Source: Acidobacteriaceae bacterium (lineage in GTDB: Bacteria > Acidobacteriota > Terriglobia > Terriglobales > Acidobacteriaceae). Taken from it: a stretch of 25,543 bases of DNA. The first letter of the stretch is position 1; every line of letters begins with the position of its first letter. The stretch covers positions 1 through 25,543 of the forward strand of contig JASHYS010000188.1 in the NCBI GenBank assembly GCA_030042915.1, read 5' to 3'. Shown here piece after piece: positions 8,088 through 16,158 of the stretch. Made by a program: the position numbers and the translations under genes. Under the pieces are notes generated by a model, which made no database searches, was not told the DNA's origin, and saw only the letters and a program-made list of their open reading frames with translations.

Positions 8088-10118
8088 CTAGGGCCCATGC
8101 GACACGACTCCTGCCTTCGCGTCGTCGATCGACACTCCGGTTTGCTCGAGTGTCTCTCCGGTGGCCCGGTCGATGTCGACCTTTGCCTTTTCAAACGCTG
8201 TCTGAGCGGCCACAAGAAGCGATTCGGCAAGGGACAGGTCGTGCTGGGCCGCCAGCGTGTCGCTGCTGGACTTGGCTCCAAGCTGCTGCTCCTGCTGCGT
8301 GACTTCAAACGTGTGTTGCGCCAGGTCGCGAGCTTTGGTGGCGGCATCGACGCGCGCCTGCGCCTGCTGCAATGCGAACAGCGAGTTGCGCACATCGAAG
8401 CGGATGCTCTTCTTTTGCTCTTCGAAGGTAATCTGGCGCTGCCTGAATTCCAGCGAAGCGCGAAACTGATCGGCCTTGGCAACGCGATTGCGAAGGTTGA
8501 TCGACAGATTCATGCCGAACTGATATTCCGGCGAGGAATAGTTGAACGTGTTGTCGAACATGCCGCCGAAACCGATGGGGAGATCGGATGCGCACTCGGC
8601 GGGACTCAGATCGCAGTTCGGGTTCTTCGGTCCCGCAATCCCCGCACCGGCATAGAAGCCATAGACGTTTAACGTGGGCAGCAGCTCACTTCGGATGGAT
8701 TTGAGGCTCATCTCGGCCACCTGCATGGCGAGCTCGTCCTGGGTCACGTCAGGGCGGTTCTTTTCGGCTTCGGTAATGAGTGCATCAATCGACTTGGAAG
8801 CATTGGGATCGGGCGGTCCGGCGCGATCCAGGGGAATCACCGGCATCTCGTCGATCGTCTCATCGTCGGTCTTGGTGAGCGCGTTCTTGATAAGAAGTTC
8901 ATTCAGCCGCAGAGTGGCGCGTGAGACGGTGAGGTCACCTTCGCTGGTCGCCACGTCCGATTCGTCCTTGTCGACCTGCATAGCTGGAATGGCCTGCAGT
9001 TGCAGCTGCTTCTGGTCGTCCTGAAGCGTGCGCTGCGCAAAGGTCAGGGAACGCTCCTTCACCTGCTCGTCCTGATAGGCGTTCACAAGATCCCAATAGA
9101 TATTCTCCACCTGCGTGACGGTGGCAATCACTTGCGCGCGAAAGGCCAGATCGGTGATCTGGAGATTCTTCTTCGCGATGTGCATGTAGCGTTCATTGGT
9201 CGAGATGCCAAAACCGGCCAGCAGCTGCTGCGTAAGAATCACCTGAAAATCCGAGTAAAGCGAAGGGTTGATGGCTTCGTAGGGGCTGTTATTGGCAAAG
9301 CGCTGCCCTTCGTAGTTCACGTTCAAACCTGTTCCCAATGGAAAGTTCTGGCTGTAGTTTGCCAGAGCCTCGATGGTGTTCTGTTTAAAGGTTAGGACGC
9401 CATAGCTGAAGGCATTGCCCTGCTGTGCCACGTTGTGGTCGTCGAAGCCCTTGAAGTTCAGGAAAGGATCGAAGGAGGCGACCGCAGTGCCGGCGCCGAG
9501 CGTCGAGGTGACGATGCCGCCGGCGCCGGCAGCAGCTGAGCCCGAACTGGCGCCTCCGGAACTTTGGCCGCCGCCGGAGAATCCCCCCTGCGTGGACGAC
9601 TGCACGACTGAAGTGTTAACGCCATTCACGCTGCCGCCTGCCTTGGTGCGGGCGTAGTCGGTTTGCGCAATGGGAAAGTTAAAGCGGAAGTAGGCAAGAT
9701 CGAGGTTGTTTTCGATAGCCAAAGCGATGGCATCGCGCAATGAAATATACAGCTTTCCGTCGCGGATGAGGTTCTGAAGTGGCGGGGAGTTGGCGAGATC
9801 GAGTGGGGGCGCCTCACTGGGTTCGTAAGGCGAAAGCGGGCTGTGCGAGTGAGGAAGCTCCACGTAAAACGGCCGCTGTGGGGCGATCGCTTGCAGTTGC
9901 GTCTGCTGCATCTGCTGGGCCAGCGTGGGGGGCGGCGTGGCAGCACCGTTCGCTGCCGGCGCCGGGGCCTCTGGCGCCGGTTGCGCCACAGGTGAGCTTG
10001 CCGGGGCAGATTGCGCTTGCGGGGGCTGGGCCGCGAAGACCAGGTTCACCGGCACCAGCAGAATCGCTGCCATGGCCTGAATTCTCAAAAAAGCCCAATT
10101 GTGGAAGCGGATATTCAT
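8088..10118 (-). CDS. TolC-family outer membrane efflux protein
   Basis: A 676-residue outer membrane channel component that would form the exit duct of the tripartite pump. An N-terminal signal peptide (NIRFHNWAFLRIQAMAAILL to VFAA, cleavage near residue 30) is followed by a Pro/Ala/Gln-rich linker (31-80). Two OEP repeats follow, with long amphipathic helices. The first begins at GKLYISLRDAIALAIENNLD and the second runs around PDVTQDELAMQVAEMSLKSI. A Gly/Ser-rich low-complexity segment (about 177-210) interrupts the first repeat. The protein is longer than E. coli TolC (about 490 residues), mainly through the linker and this insertion. The start at 10118 was chosen for the signal peptide and for GAGAGAG just upstream. 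An open frame extends 61 codons further 5' but overlaps the ATPase gene. It lies 35 nt after the second ATPase gene, in the same direction. Confidence 0.92.
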   Translation of the reverse strand: MNIRFHNWAFLRIQAMAAILLVPVNLVFAAQPPQAQSAPASSPVAQPAPEAPAPAANGAATPPPTLAQQMQQTQLQAIAPQRPFYVELPHSHSPLSPYEPSEAPPLDLANSPPLQNLIRDGKLYISLRDAIALAIENNLDLAYFRFNFPIAQTDYARTKAGGSVNGVNTSVVQSSTQGGFSGGGQSSGGASSGSAAAGAGGIVTSTLGAGTAVASFDPFLNFKGFDDHNVAQQGNAFSYGVLTFKQNTIEALANYSQNFPLGTGLNVNYEGQRFANNSPYEAINPSLYSDFQVILTQQLLAGFGISTNERYMHIAKKNLQITDLAFRAQVIATVTQVENIYWDLVNAYQDEQVKERSLTFAQRTLQDDQKQLQLQAIPAMQVDKDESDVATSEGDLTVSRATLRLNELLIKNALTKTDDETIDEMPVIPLDRAGPPDPNASKSIDALITEAEKNRPDVTQDELAMQVAEMSLKSIRSELLPTLNVYGFYAGAGIAGPKNPNCDLSPAECASDLPIGFGGMFDNTFNYSSPEYQFGMNLSINLRNRVAKADQFRASLEFRQRQITFEEQKKSIRFDVRNSLFALQQAQARVDAATKARDLAQHTFEVTQQEQQLGAKSSSDTLAAQHDLSLAESLLVAAQTAFEKAKVDIDRATGETLEQTGVSIDDAKAGVVSHGP

Positions 10119-10153
10119 GCGTCTCTCTCGAACCGATGGGGTGAGTTTGTTGT

Positions 10154-10852
10154 TCACTTGGCCCCCGTTGCCGCAGGCTGCAAGCTTTCGTCGCGTGTGA
10201 TCCAGCCGTCGTGCAATTCCACAATGCGCTGGCCGTAACGCGCATTCTCTTCGGAGTGCGTCACCTGCACAATGGTCGTTCCCTGTCGATTGAGCTCGCA
10301 AAACATCTGCATGATTTCGCGCCCCTGTGTAGAATGCAGATTGCCCGTGGGCTCGTCGGCGAGAAGCAATGCGGGAGCATGCACCACGGCGCGCGCGATG
10401 CCCACCAGCTGCTGTTGGCCGCCCGAGAGCTGGCTAGGAAACAGGTCTTTCTTGGCGACGATCTGAAACTTGTCGAGGATGTCGGCGACCATCCCCTGGC
10501 GTTCGTTGGAGGGCAGGTTTTTGTACGAAAGCGGGAGGTCGATGTTCTCGGCGACAGTCAGGTCGTCAAGCAAGTGGTAGCTTTGAAAGACCATGCCGAT
10601 GCGCTGGCGTGCAAGATCGGCGCGCTGTTTGCGATTTAGCGTGTGCACGCCGACTTCGCCGAACCAATACTCGCCTTTCCAGCCGTCATCAAGCAAAGCC
10701 AGGATGTTCAGCAGCGACGACTTTCCGGCCCCCGACGGACCCATGATGGTGACAAAGTCTCCTTCCCGGATGGTGAGCCCGATGCGGCGCAACACCCAGG
10801 TTTCGGTGTAGCCGGTTTTATAACTGCGCTCCACTTGTTTCAGATCAATCAT
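10154..10852 (-). CDS. ABC transporter ATP-binding protein, MacB/LolD type (second copy)
   Basis: A 232-residue nucleotide-binding subunit energising MacB-like permeases from the cytoplasmic side. It has Walker A GPSGAGKS (38-45), Q-loop Q90, signature [14 protein letters not shown] (142-155), Walker B ALLLADEP with catalytic E167, and H-loop H199. Two positions are unlike the other ATPase of this locus. The signature continues LVGIARA instead of RVAVARA. The D-loop reads NLHS instead of NLDS, losing the aspartate that normally contacts the opposite subunit. The start ATG (10852) lies 3 nt after the stop of the permease scar. Its Shine-Dalgarno GGAG lies inside the scar's final codons, so it is probably translated by coupling. 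The TolC gene follows 35 nt later. Confidence 0.93.
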   Translation of the reverse strand: MIDLKQVERSYKTGYTETWVLRRIGLTIREGDFVTIMGPSGAGKSSLLNILALLDDGWKGEYWFGEVGVHTLNRKQRADLARQRIGMVFQSYHLLDDLTVAENIDLPLSYKNLPSNERQGMVADILDKFQIVAKKDLFPSQLSGGQQQLVGIARAVVHAPALLLADEPTGNLHSTQGREIMQMFCELNRQGTTIVQVTHSEENARYGQRIVELHDGWITRDESLQPAATGAK

Positions 10853-10855
10853 TCT

Positions 10856-11008
10856 CTACTCCATTCTCAAAGCCTGGATCGGGTCCACCTGTGCCGCCCG
10901 GCGCGCTCCGAGTTCGAGCGCCAGCACCGTGACGGCGGTGAAGGTGAACCCAGGCGCGTGCCGAAGCTGCCGCAGCGCATAGCGTAGATCGTGAACAAGC
11001 GCGTTCAT
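10856..11008 (-). pseudogene. ADOP-type permease reduced to 50 codons by an in-frame internal deletion
   Basis: The frame begins with MNALVHDLRYALRQLRHAPG followed by FTFTAVTVLALELG, the signature start of an ADOP permease. It passes directly into ARRAAQVDPIQALRME and a TAG, the signature end. About 800 internal codons (periplasmic cores and FtsX domains) are missing; the junction lies near plus-strand 10903-10918. The reading frame is intact, and AGGAGG stands 6 nt before the ATG, so a 50-residue one-helix peptide could still be made. It sits 22 nt after a full permease gene and 3 nt before the second ATPase gene. It is probably the remnant of that ATPase's own permease. It cannot act as a transporter. 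A retained role in translational coupling, or as a membrane peptide, is possible. An alternative view is a short CDS under selection. Confidence 0.8.
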
Positions 11009-11030
11009 CCTATTCCTCCTGGCCGGCGAA

Positions 11031-13595
11031 CTACTCCGTCCGCAGTGCTTCCATCGGTTCGACCGAAGCCGCACGGCGAGCGGGGATGAAGGCTGCAGCG
11101 GCCGCGAAAACCACCAGCAACAGCGGCCCTCCAGCAAGGGCCATCGGGTCGTAGCTGTTGACGCCGTAGAGCATCACCTTCATCAGATATCCGACGTAGA
11201 GCGACGCCGGAATCCCAAAGAAAAGGGCGATGCATATCTGCCAGAGCGCGCCGCGCATCACCATGGTGACCACGCTTTGCCGAGTCGCGCCTAGCGCCAT
11301 GCGAATGCCAATCTCGCTGGTGCGGCGGGCTACGAGATACGACATCACTCCGTAGAGGCCAACCGATGCCAGCACCAGTGCCAGCAAGCCGAAGAGCCCG
11401 GTCAGCCGGGCGACAGCGCGCTGCTCAATAAAGTTCCCTGCCACCTGATTGCCGAAGGAACGAAGGTTCTGCACCGTCAGATTCGGATCGACGCTGGCGA
11501 GCGTATTGCGAACCAGCGCGTCTACGTTGGGCGGCGGCGCGTGGAAATCAAGGATGATCGCGTTTACGTACATCGATCGCGTTTCGGTTCGAACCATGTC
11601 CGACTCTGTATACCCGGTAAACTGCTGTGTCATGGGACGCAGATAGACGGGATGCACCCCTCCGTTCCCATACTGCAAGTTCATCTTGAAGTCGCGGAAG
11701 ACGCCGACAATCTGAAAGCTGCCCGAGTATTTCGGGAAATCGATGCCAAAATGTTGGCCGATGGGGTCCTGATTGGGGAAGAATTTCTTGACGAATGCCT
11801 GATTCACGATCGCCGCTTGCGGAGATGTGGCCGTATCCTGCTCCGTGATTCCCCGGCCGCGCATGATGGGCACGCCGATGGCGTCGAGAAAGTGCGTGTC
11901 GACGCGACTCCACGTAGAGTCGCAGTCTTCGTCCTGCCGCGGCGCGGGGTGCCCCTGCTGGATGACGCATTCGCTCCAGTTGTCGCCTTCGAGCGGGCTG
12001 TACAGCGCCAGGCTGGCATCGGCAACGGCCGGCAGTGCGGAGAGACGATCCTCGATCTCGCGATAGAGGGCAGGCAGTTTGTCGATGGTGTATCCCGCGC
12101 CCTGCGCATCGAAGTGGGCCACGTAGCGGTTGGCGGTCACAACACCAAAGTGCTGATTCTCAAGATTGGTGAGCGTCTTGGTCATCAGAATTGCGCCGGA
12201 AAGCAGAACCACCGACAGCGCGGCCTGAAACACGACCAGTATTTTCTGTGGCAGCGACGAACGGTCGCGCGCGGTGCGGCTGGCGCCACGCAGCGCCTCG
12301 GCCGGTTGCGCATGGAACGAGAGCCACGCAGGGGCGGCGCCGAAAAGGATACCGGTAACAACCGAAACCAGCAGTGCGAAGCCCAGCACCGGCAGCGAGG
12401 GAGTGGCGCTGATGGGCATGCTGGTCGCCTCGGGAAAAACGAGAGCCAGAATCGTGCGGCAGCCGGCGTACGCCACGACCAGCCCCGCCAAACCTCCGGT
12501 GCAGCTCAGGACGACACTTTCAGTGAAGATCTCGCGCAGGATGCGGCGTTTGCCTGCACCCAGCGCGGTTCGCAAGGCAATTTCGGCGCGGCGCGTGGTA
12601 GAGCGCGCCAGCATCAGGTTGGCGATGTTGGCGCAGGCAATGAGCAGCACCAGGGTGGAAAGAGCCATGAGCATCTTCAGGCCCTCGCCGGTTTGGTTTT
12701 GAAGAATCTGGATGCCGCCACCGCCCGGCGAGAGCACGACGTGCATCCTGGGAACGAGCGCCGCGCCTCCGCTGGCCATTAAATCCGGACGCGATCGCAG
12801 CCATTGTTGCACCGCGACTGTCAGTTTGCTCTGCAATGCGGCGATATTCGTGCCTGCGCGCACTCTGCCCAGTGGATAGAGCCAGGTTGACTCAGCGTTG
12901 TTCAGGATCGCGTCGCCGGCTTCCACATAAGGCTCGGTATGGATCGGCATCCAAAAGTCAGGCGGCGCGTCGGTGACCCGATCGCCAAAAAATCCCGGCG
13001 GAGTAATGCCTACCACTGTGAAAGGTTTGGCCTGTATGTAGATGGTTGAGCCGACGAGCGATGGATCTCCCGAATACTCGCCCTGCCACATGGCGTAGCT
13101 GAGCACGACTGCCGGGGCTGCGGAAAATGCATCGTCGCTTGCAGAAAAGAGCCGGCCCGCATAGGCATTCAGGCCAAGAGTGGAGAAGAAATTCCCCGAG
13201 ACAAACTGGCCGTGCAGGGATTTTGCCAGTTCGCTTCCGCGCCGCACGCTCCAATCCCAAATTCCGGCCTGGGTGGCGGCAAGCTGCTCGAATTCAGGAG
13301 CCGATTGCTCCAGGTGCTGATACAAATCGTAGGAAAAAATCGAAATGTCGCCGGTTTGCGGAGCATCTTCGGGGAAAGCGCCGTCAACGCAGCACTGGTT
13401 CTCGTCGCCGATGCGGTAAAGTTGCGCCGGATTGGCAACGGGCAGCGAGCGCAGGAGGATGGCATGCACCAGCGTGAAAATGGCGGTGGTCGCGCCGATG
13501 CCCAGTGCCAGAGTGGCCACGACCGTAATCGTAAAACCGGGCGACTTGCGCAACTGGCGGAGTGCAAAGCGCAAATCGTGAATCAAAGCGTTCAT
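11031..13595 (-). CDS. ADOP-family (MacB/FtsX-like) ABC permease, third in the operon
   Basis: An 854-residue inner-membrane permease with duplicated MacB architecture. It has an N-terminal helix (about 21-47), a first MacB periplasmic core (about 50-290), and an FtsX helix block with LMALSTLVLLIACANIANLM, then RRAEIALRTALGAGKRRILR. Two more helices (about 401-425 and 452-472) and a second periplasmic core follow. The C-terminal FtsX block contains RRTSEIGIRMALGATRQS, and the protein ends at IPARRAASVEPMEALRTE. Cysteines C68-C69 in the first core and two more in the second (CVIQQ, DEDCDSTW) may form periplasmic disulphides. The start at 13595 follows GAGGAGGT with 6-nt spacing and matches the family N-terminus. 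A longer open frame upstream reads into the preceding gene. It lies 19 nt after the second permease and 22 nt before the 50-codon scar. Confidence 0.93.
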   Translation of the reverse strand: MNALIHDLRFALRQLRKSPGFTITVVATLALGIGATTAIFTLVHAILLRSLPVANPAQLYRIGDENQCCVDGAFPEDAPQTGDISIFSYDLYQHLEQSAPEFEQLAATQAGIWDWSVRRGSELAKSLHGQFVSGNFFSTLGLNAYAGRLFSASDDAFSAAPAVVLSYAMWQGEYSGDPSLVGSTIYIQAKPFTVVGITPPGFFGDRVTDAPPDFWMPIHTEPYVEAGDAILNNAESTWLYPLGRVRAGTNIAALQSKLTVAVQQWLRSRPDLMASGGAALVPRMHVVLSPGGGGIQILQNQTGEGLKMLMALSTLVLLIACANIANLMLARSTTRRAEIALRTALGAGKRRILREIFTESVVLSCTGGLAGLVVAYAGCRTILALVFPEATSMPISATPSLPVLGFALLVSVVTGILFGAAPAWLSFHAQPAEALRGASRTARDRSSLPQKILVVFQAALSVVLLSGAILMTKTLTNLENQHFGVVTANRYVAHFDAQGAGYTIDKLPALYREIEDRLSALPAVADASLALYSPLEGDNWSECVIQQGHPAPRQDEDCDSTWSRVDTHFLDAIGVPIMRGRGITEQDTATSPQAAIVNQAFVKKFFPNQDPIGQHFGIDFPKYSGSFQIVGVFRDFKMNLQYGNGGVHPVYLRPMTQQFTGYTESDMVRTETRSMYVNAIILDFHAPPPNVDALVRNTLASVDPNLTVQNLRSFGNQVAGNFIEQRAVARLTGLFGLLALVLASVGLYGVMSYLVARRTSEIGIRMALGATRQSVVTMVMRGALWQICIALFFGIPASLYVGYLMKVMLYGVNSYDPMALAGGPLLLVVFAAAAAFIPARRAASVEPMEALRTE

Positions 13596-13614
13596 TCGTG
13601 CACCTCCTCGGGGA

Positions 13615-16137
13615 TTATTCGGTGCGCAGTGACTGTATAGGGTCGACAGAAGCGGCGCGGCGCGCGGGCAGCGCCGAGGCGACGCCAACCATCAGCGCCG
13701 TAAATAAGGCCGCTCCCACGAGCGTGAGCGGATCAAACGCGGCGACGTCATAGAGCTGGCTTTGGAAAAGACGCGCCAGGGCTACCGCACACGGCAGCGC
13801 TACGGCCGTGGCGATGGCAGCGATCCAGACCATCTCACGAAAAACAAGAAGAACCACGGCCAGCCGAGGCGAGCCGAGCGCGAGGCGAACGCCGATCTCG
13901 CGGGTGCGCTGCTCAGTGGAATAGGCAAGAACGCCGTAGAGTCCGATACCGGCAAGGAGCGTAGCAAGAATTGAGAACCCGATGGCGAGGAAAGCCAGGG
14001 CGCGCTCGTCATTCGCCGTTCGGTCGATCTGGTCCTCCATGGTGCGCAAACCGTCGACCACAAGCGTGGGGTCAAGCTGGTGGATCACCTCTCGGACCGA
14101 AGCAACAAACATCTGTGGCGGCCGCGCGGTTTGGAGATACATTTGAACGCCGGTGGGATGCTCCAACTGCAGGTAGGGTTGATAGACCGCGGGACCAAGC
14201 GGAGTGCGCAGGTCGGTATGGTGAATATCGCCGACAACGCCAACGATGGTGATGTCGAACTTGATGTTGTCCCCACCTCCCTGTGCGATCTGGCGGCCGA
14301 TGGCATTTTGGGGCGAGCCAAAAAAACGCTTGGCGAGAGCGAGATTGACGACGGCCACATTGGGACTGCCCTTTCTGTCGGCATCGGTAAATTCGCGTCC
14401 TGCAAGGATGGGCTGGCGCAGCGTGGTGAAGTAGCCGGGAGTAATGTACGGCGTCTCGAAGGTCATATTCTCGTCTTCGCCGGGCTTGTAGCCCTGGATG
14501 GAGAAGTTCGAACCATCCGACTCGCCGGCGAATTCCGGATCGTTGGAAGCAGCAACGGATACCACGCCGGGAATGCGGTGCAGGGCATCCAGCGCCGCAG
14601 TTACGATCTGCACGGTTCGTTCTTCGCCGTAGCCGGAGCTGCTGGGATCGAACCAGAAAGTGAGCAGGTGCGTGGTGTCAAAGCCGACCTGCACACGAAG
14701 AAGATTGTCGAGCGTGCGGACGAACAGGCCCGCACCGGCGAGAAGAAGAACACTGAGCGCGATCTGTGCGCCCACCGCGGCCTTGCGGAAACGCTGCGAT
14801 GTCCGCGTGGCGGTGCCGGCGTTCTGCCGCAGCGAGCCGGCAAGGTCAGGACGGAGGAAGTGAAAGACCGGAGCAATGCTGAAAGCCAGCGTAGCTAGCA
14901 GAGACACGGCAAACGAGAAGAGGAGGATGCGTGTGTCGATCGCTGTGGAGTAAGGCTCGCTGCCCGGGTCGGCGTTGGTAATAAGACGGACCAGCAAGGT
15001 TGCGGCAGCCGGCGCAACGGCGAGTCCGGCTGCAGCTCCGGCTAGGCCGAGCAAGCCGCCCTCAACGAAAAGCTGCGAGATGATGCGGCCGCGCTTGGCA
15101 CCCAGCGCGTAACGCATCGACATTTCGCGGGCCCGGCTGGCGGCGCGCAGAAGAAGCAACGTAGCCACGTTAATCGAGCAAAGCACGACCAGCAGGCCGG
15201 CCATGCCTATCAGGATGTGGAGCGGCTTTTCGAGATCGGTGCGGCCCGGCGAAAATCCGCGGGAATCATCGAGCACCTGGATATGGGATATTTCGACGAA
15301 GTTGTGACGGAAGCGCTGGCTCGGGTTCTTCATGAGCGTGAGTTCATTGGCGCGCAGCGCATGCCAAAGCGGATCAAGACTGGCTTGGGCCTGGGCAAGC
15401 GTAACTCCCGGCTTGAGGCGCGCCACCAGCGTAAGCCAGGAGGATCGATGATTGTTCAGATCGTCGAGCGGAACGCGCCAGGGAATGGCAATGCCCACCA
15501 TGGTAATGGGAACGAAGACTCCCGGTCTGTATCCTCCGATGGCGGAATCGAAGTTCTGCGGCCCAATCCCGACGATCGTAAATGGATGACCGTTGATGAG
15601 TACGGTCTGGCCAACGATGTCGCGCTCACCGGCAAAGCGCGACTTCCAATAGCCGTAACTGAGGACGGCGACCGGGTTGGCGTTCTTCGCGGTCTCGTCC
15701 TGCGCGGTGAACAGCCGCCCGAGCGTGGGTCTGAGACCCAGCAACTGGAAATAATTGCCGCTCACGATCTCGGCATCTTCGTTCTCCGCCTGATTGTGCC
15801 ACGACACGCCCGCGGTATATTTTTCCGCGGCGAGAATTCCCTCGAAGACCTGGTTCTGATCGCGCAGGTCCTTGTACATGGGATAAGAAAAGTAATTGAA
15901 GGAATCACCGCCGAAGCTGCTCATCGATCCCGAAAATTCACCAGACCAATGGAAGCGAACCAGCTCCTTGGGATTCCGCACCGGAAGCAGCCGCAGCAGG
16001 GCCTGATCGAAGAGCGTAAAGATGGCTGCGTTGGCGCCGATGCCGAGCGCCAGCGTAAGAACGGCCGTGATGGTGAATCCGTACGACTTGCGCAACTGCC
16101 GCAGCGCGTAGCGAACATCGTGAATGAGGCCGCTCAT
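13615..16137 (-). CDS. ADOP-family (MacB/FtsX-like) ABC permease, second in the operon
   Basis: An 840-residue permease with the full ADOP layout. The N-terminal helix lies in FTITAVLTLALGIGANAAIF. A MacB periplasmic core follows, then an FtsX block (GMAGLLVVLCSINVATLLLL, then REMSMRYALGAKRGRIISQL). A middle helix pair and second core come next, and then the C-terminal FtsX block with TREIGVRLALGSPRLAVVLL. The end is LPARRAASVDPIQSLRTE. The ATG at 16137 has GAGGAGA about 6 nt upstream. Such permeases, paired with a MacB-type ATPase, move substrates or conformational work between the periplasm and an outer membrane duct rather than across the inner membrane. It sits 21 nt after the first permease and 19 nt before the third, so it is part of the same message. 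The substrate is not predictable. Confidence 0.93.
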   Translation of the reverse strand: MSGLIHDVRYALRQLRKSYGFTITAVLTLALGIGANAAIFTLFDQALLRLLPVRNPKELVRFHWSGEFSGSMSSFGGDSFNYFSYPMYKDLRDQNQVFEGILAAEKYTAGVSWHNQAENEDAEIVSGNYFQLLGLRPTLGRLFTAQDETAKNANPVAVLSYGYWKSRFAGERDIVGQTVLINGHPFTIVGIGPQNFDSAIGGYRPGVFVPITMVGIAIPWRVPLDDLNNHRSSWLTLVARLKPGVTLAQAQASLDPLWHALRANELTLMKNPSQRFRHNFVEISHIQVLDDSRGFSPGRTDLEKPLHILIGMAGLLVVLCSINVATLLLLRAASRAREMSMRYALGAKRGRIISQLFVEGGLLGLAGAAAGLAVAPAAATLLVRLITNADPGSEPYSTAIDTRILLFSFAVSLLATLAFSIAPVFHFLRPDLAGSLRQNAGTATRTSQRFRKAAVGAQIALSVLLLAGAGLFVRTLDNLLRVQVGFDTTHLLTFWFDPSSSGYGEERTVQIVTAALDALHRIPGVVSVAASNDPEFAGESDGSNFSIQGYKPGEDENMTFETPYITPGYFTTLRQPILAGREFTDADRKGSPNVAVVNLALAKRFFGSPQNAIGRQIAQGGGDNIKFDITIVGVVGDIHHTDLRTPLGPAVYQPYLQLEHPTGVQMYLQTARPPQMFVASVREVIHQLDPTLVVDGLRTMEDQIDRTANDERALAFLAIGFSILATLLAGIGLYGVLAYSTEQRTREIGVRLALGSPRLAVVLLVFREMVWIAAIATAVALPCAVALARLFQSQLYDVAAFDPLTLVGAALFTALMVGVASALPARRAASVDPIQSLRTE

Positions 16138-16158
16138 GGTTTATCTCCTCGATGGGGC

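Noticed and set aside
11541..12782. A 413-codon plus-strand open frame antisense to the third permease
   Set aside because: It is a shadow frame with no recognisable motifs or start signals. The permease on the other strand explains the open frame.
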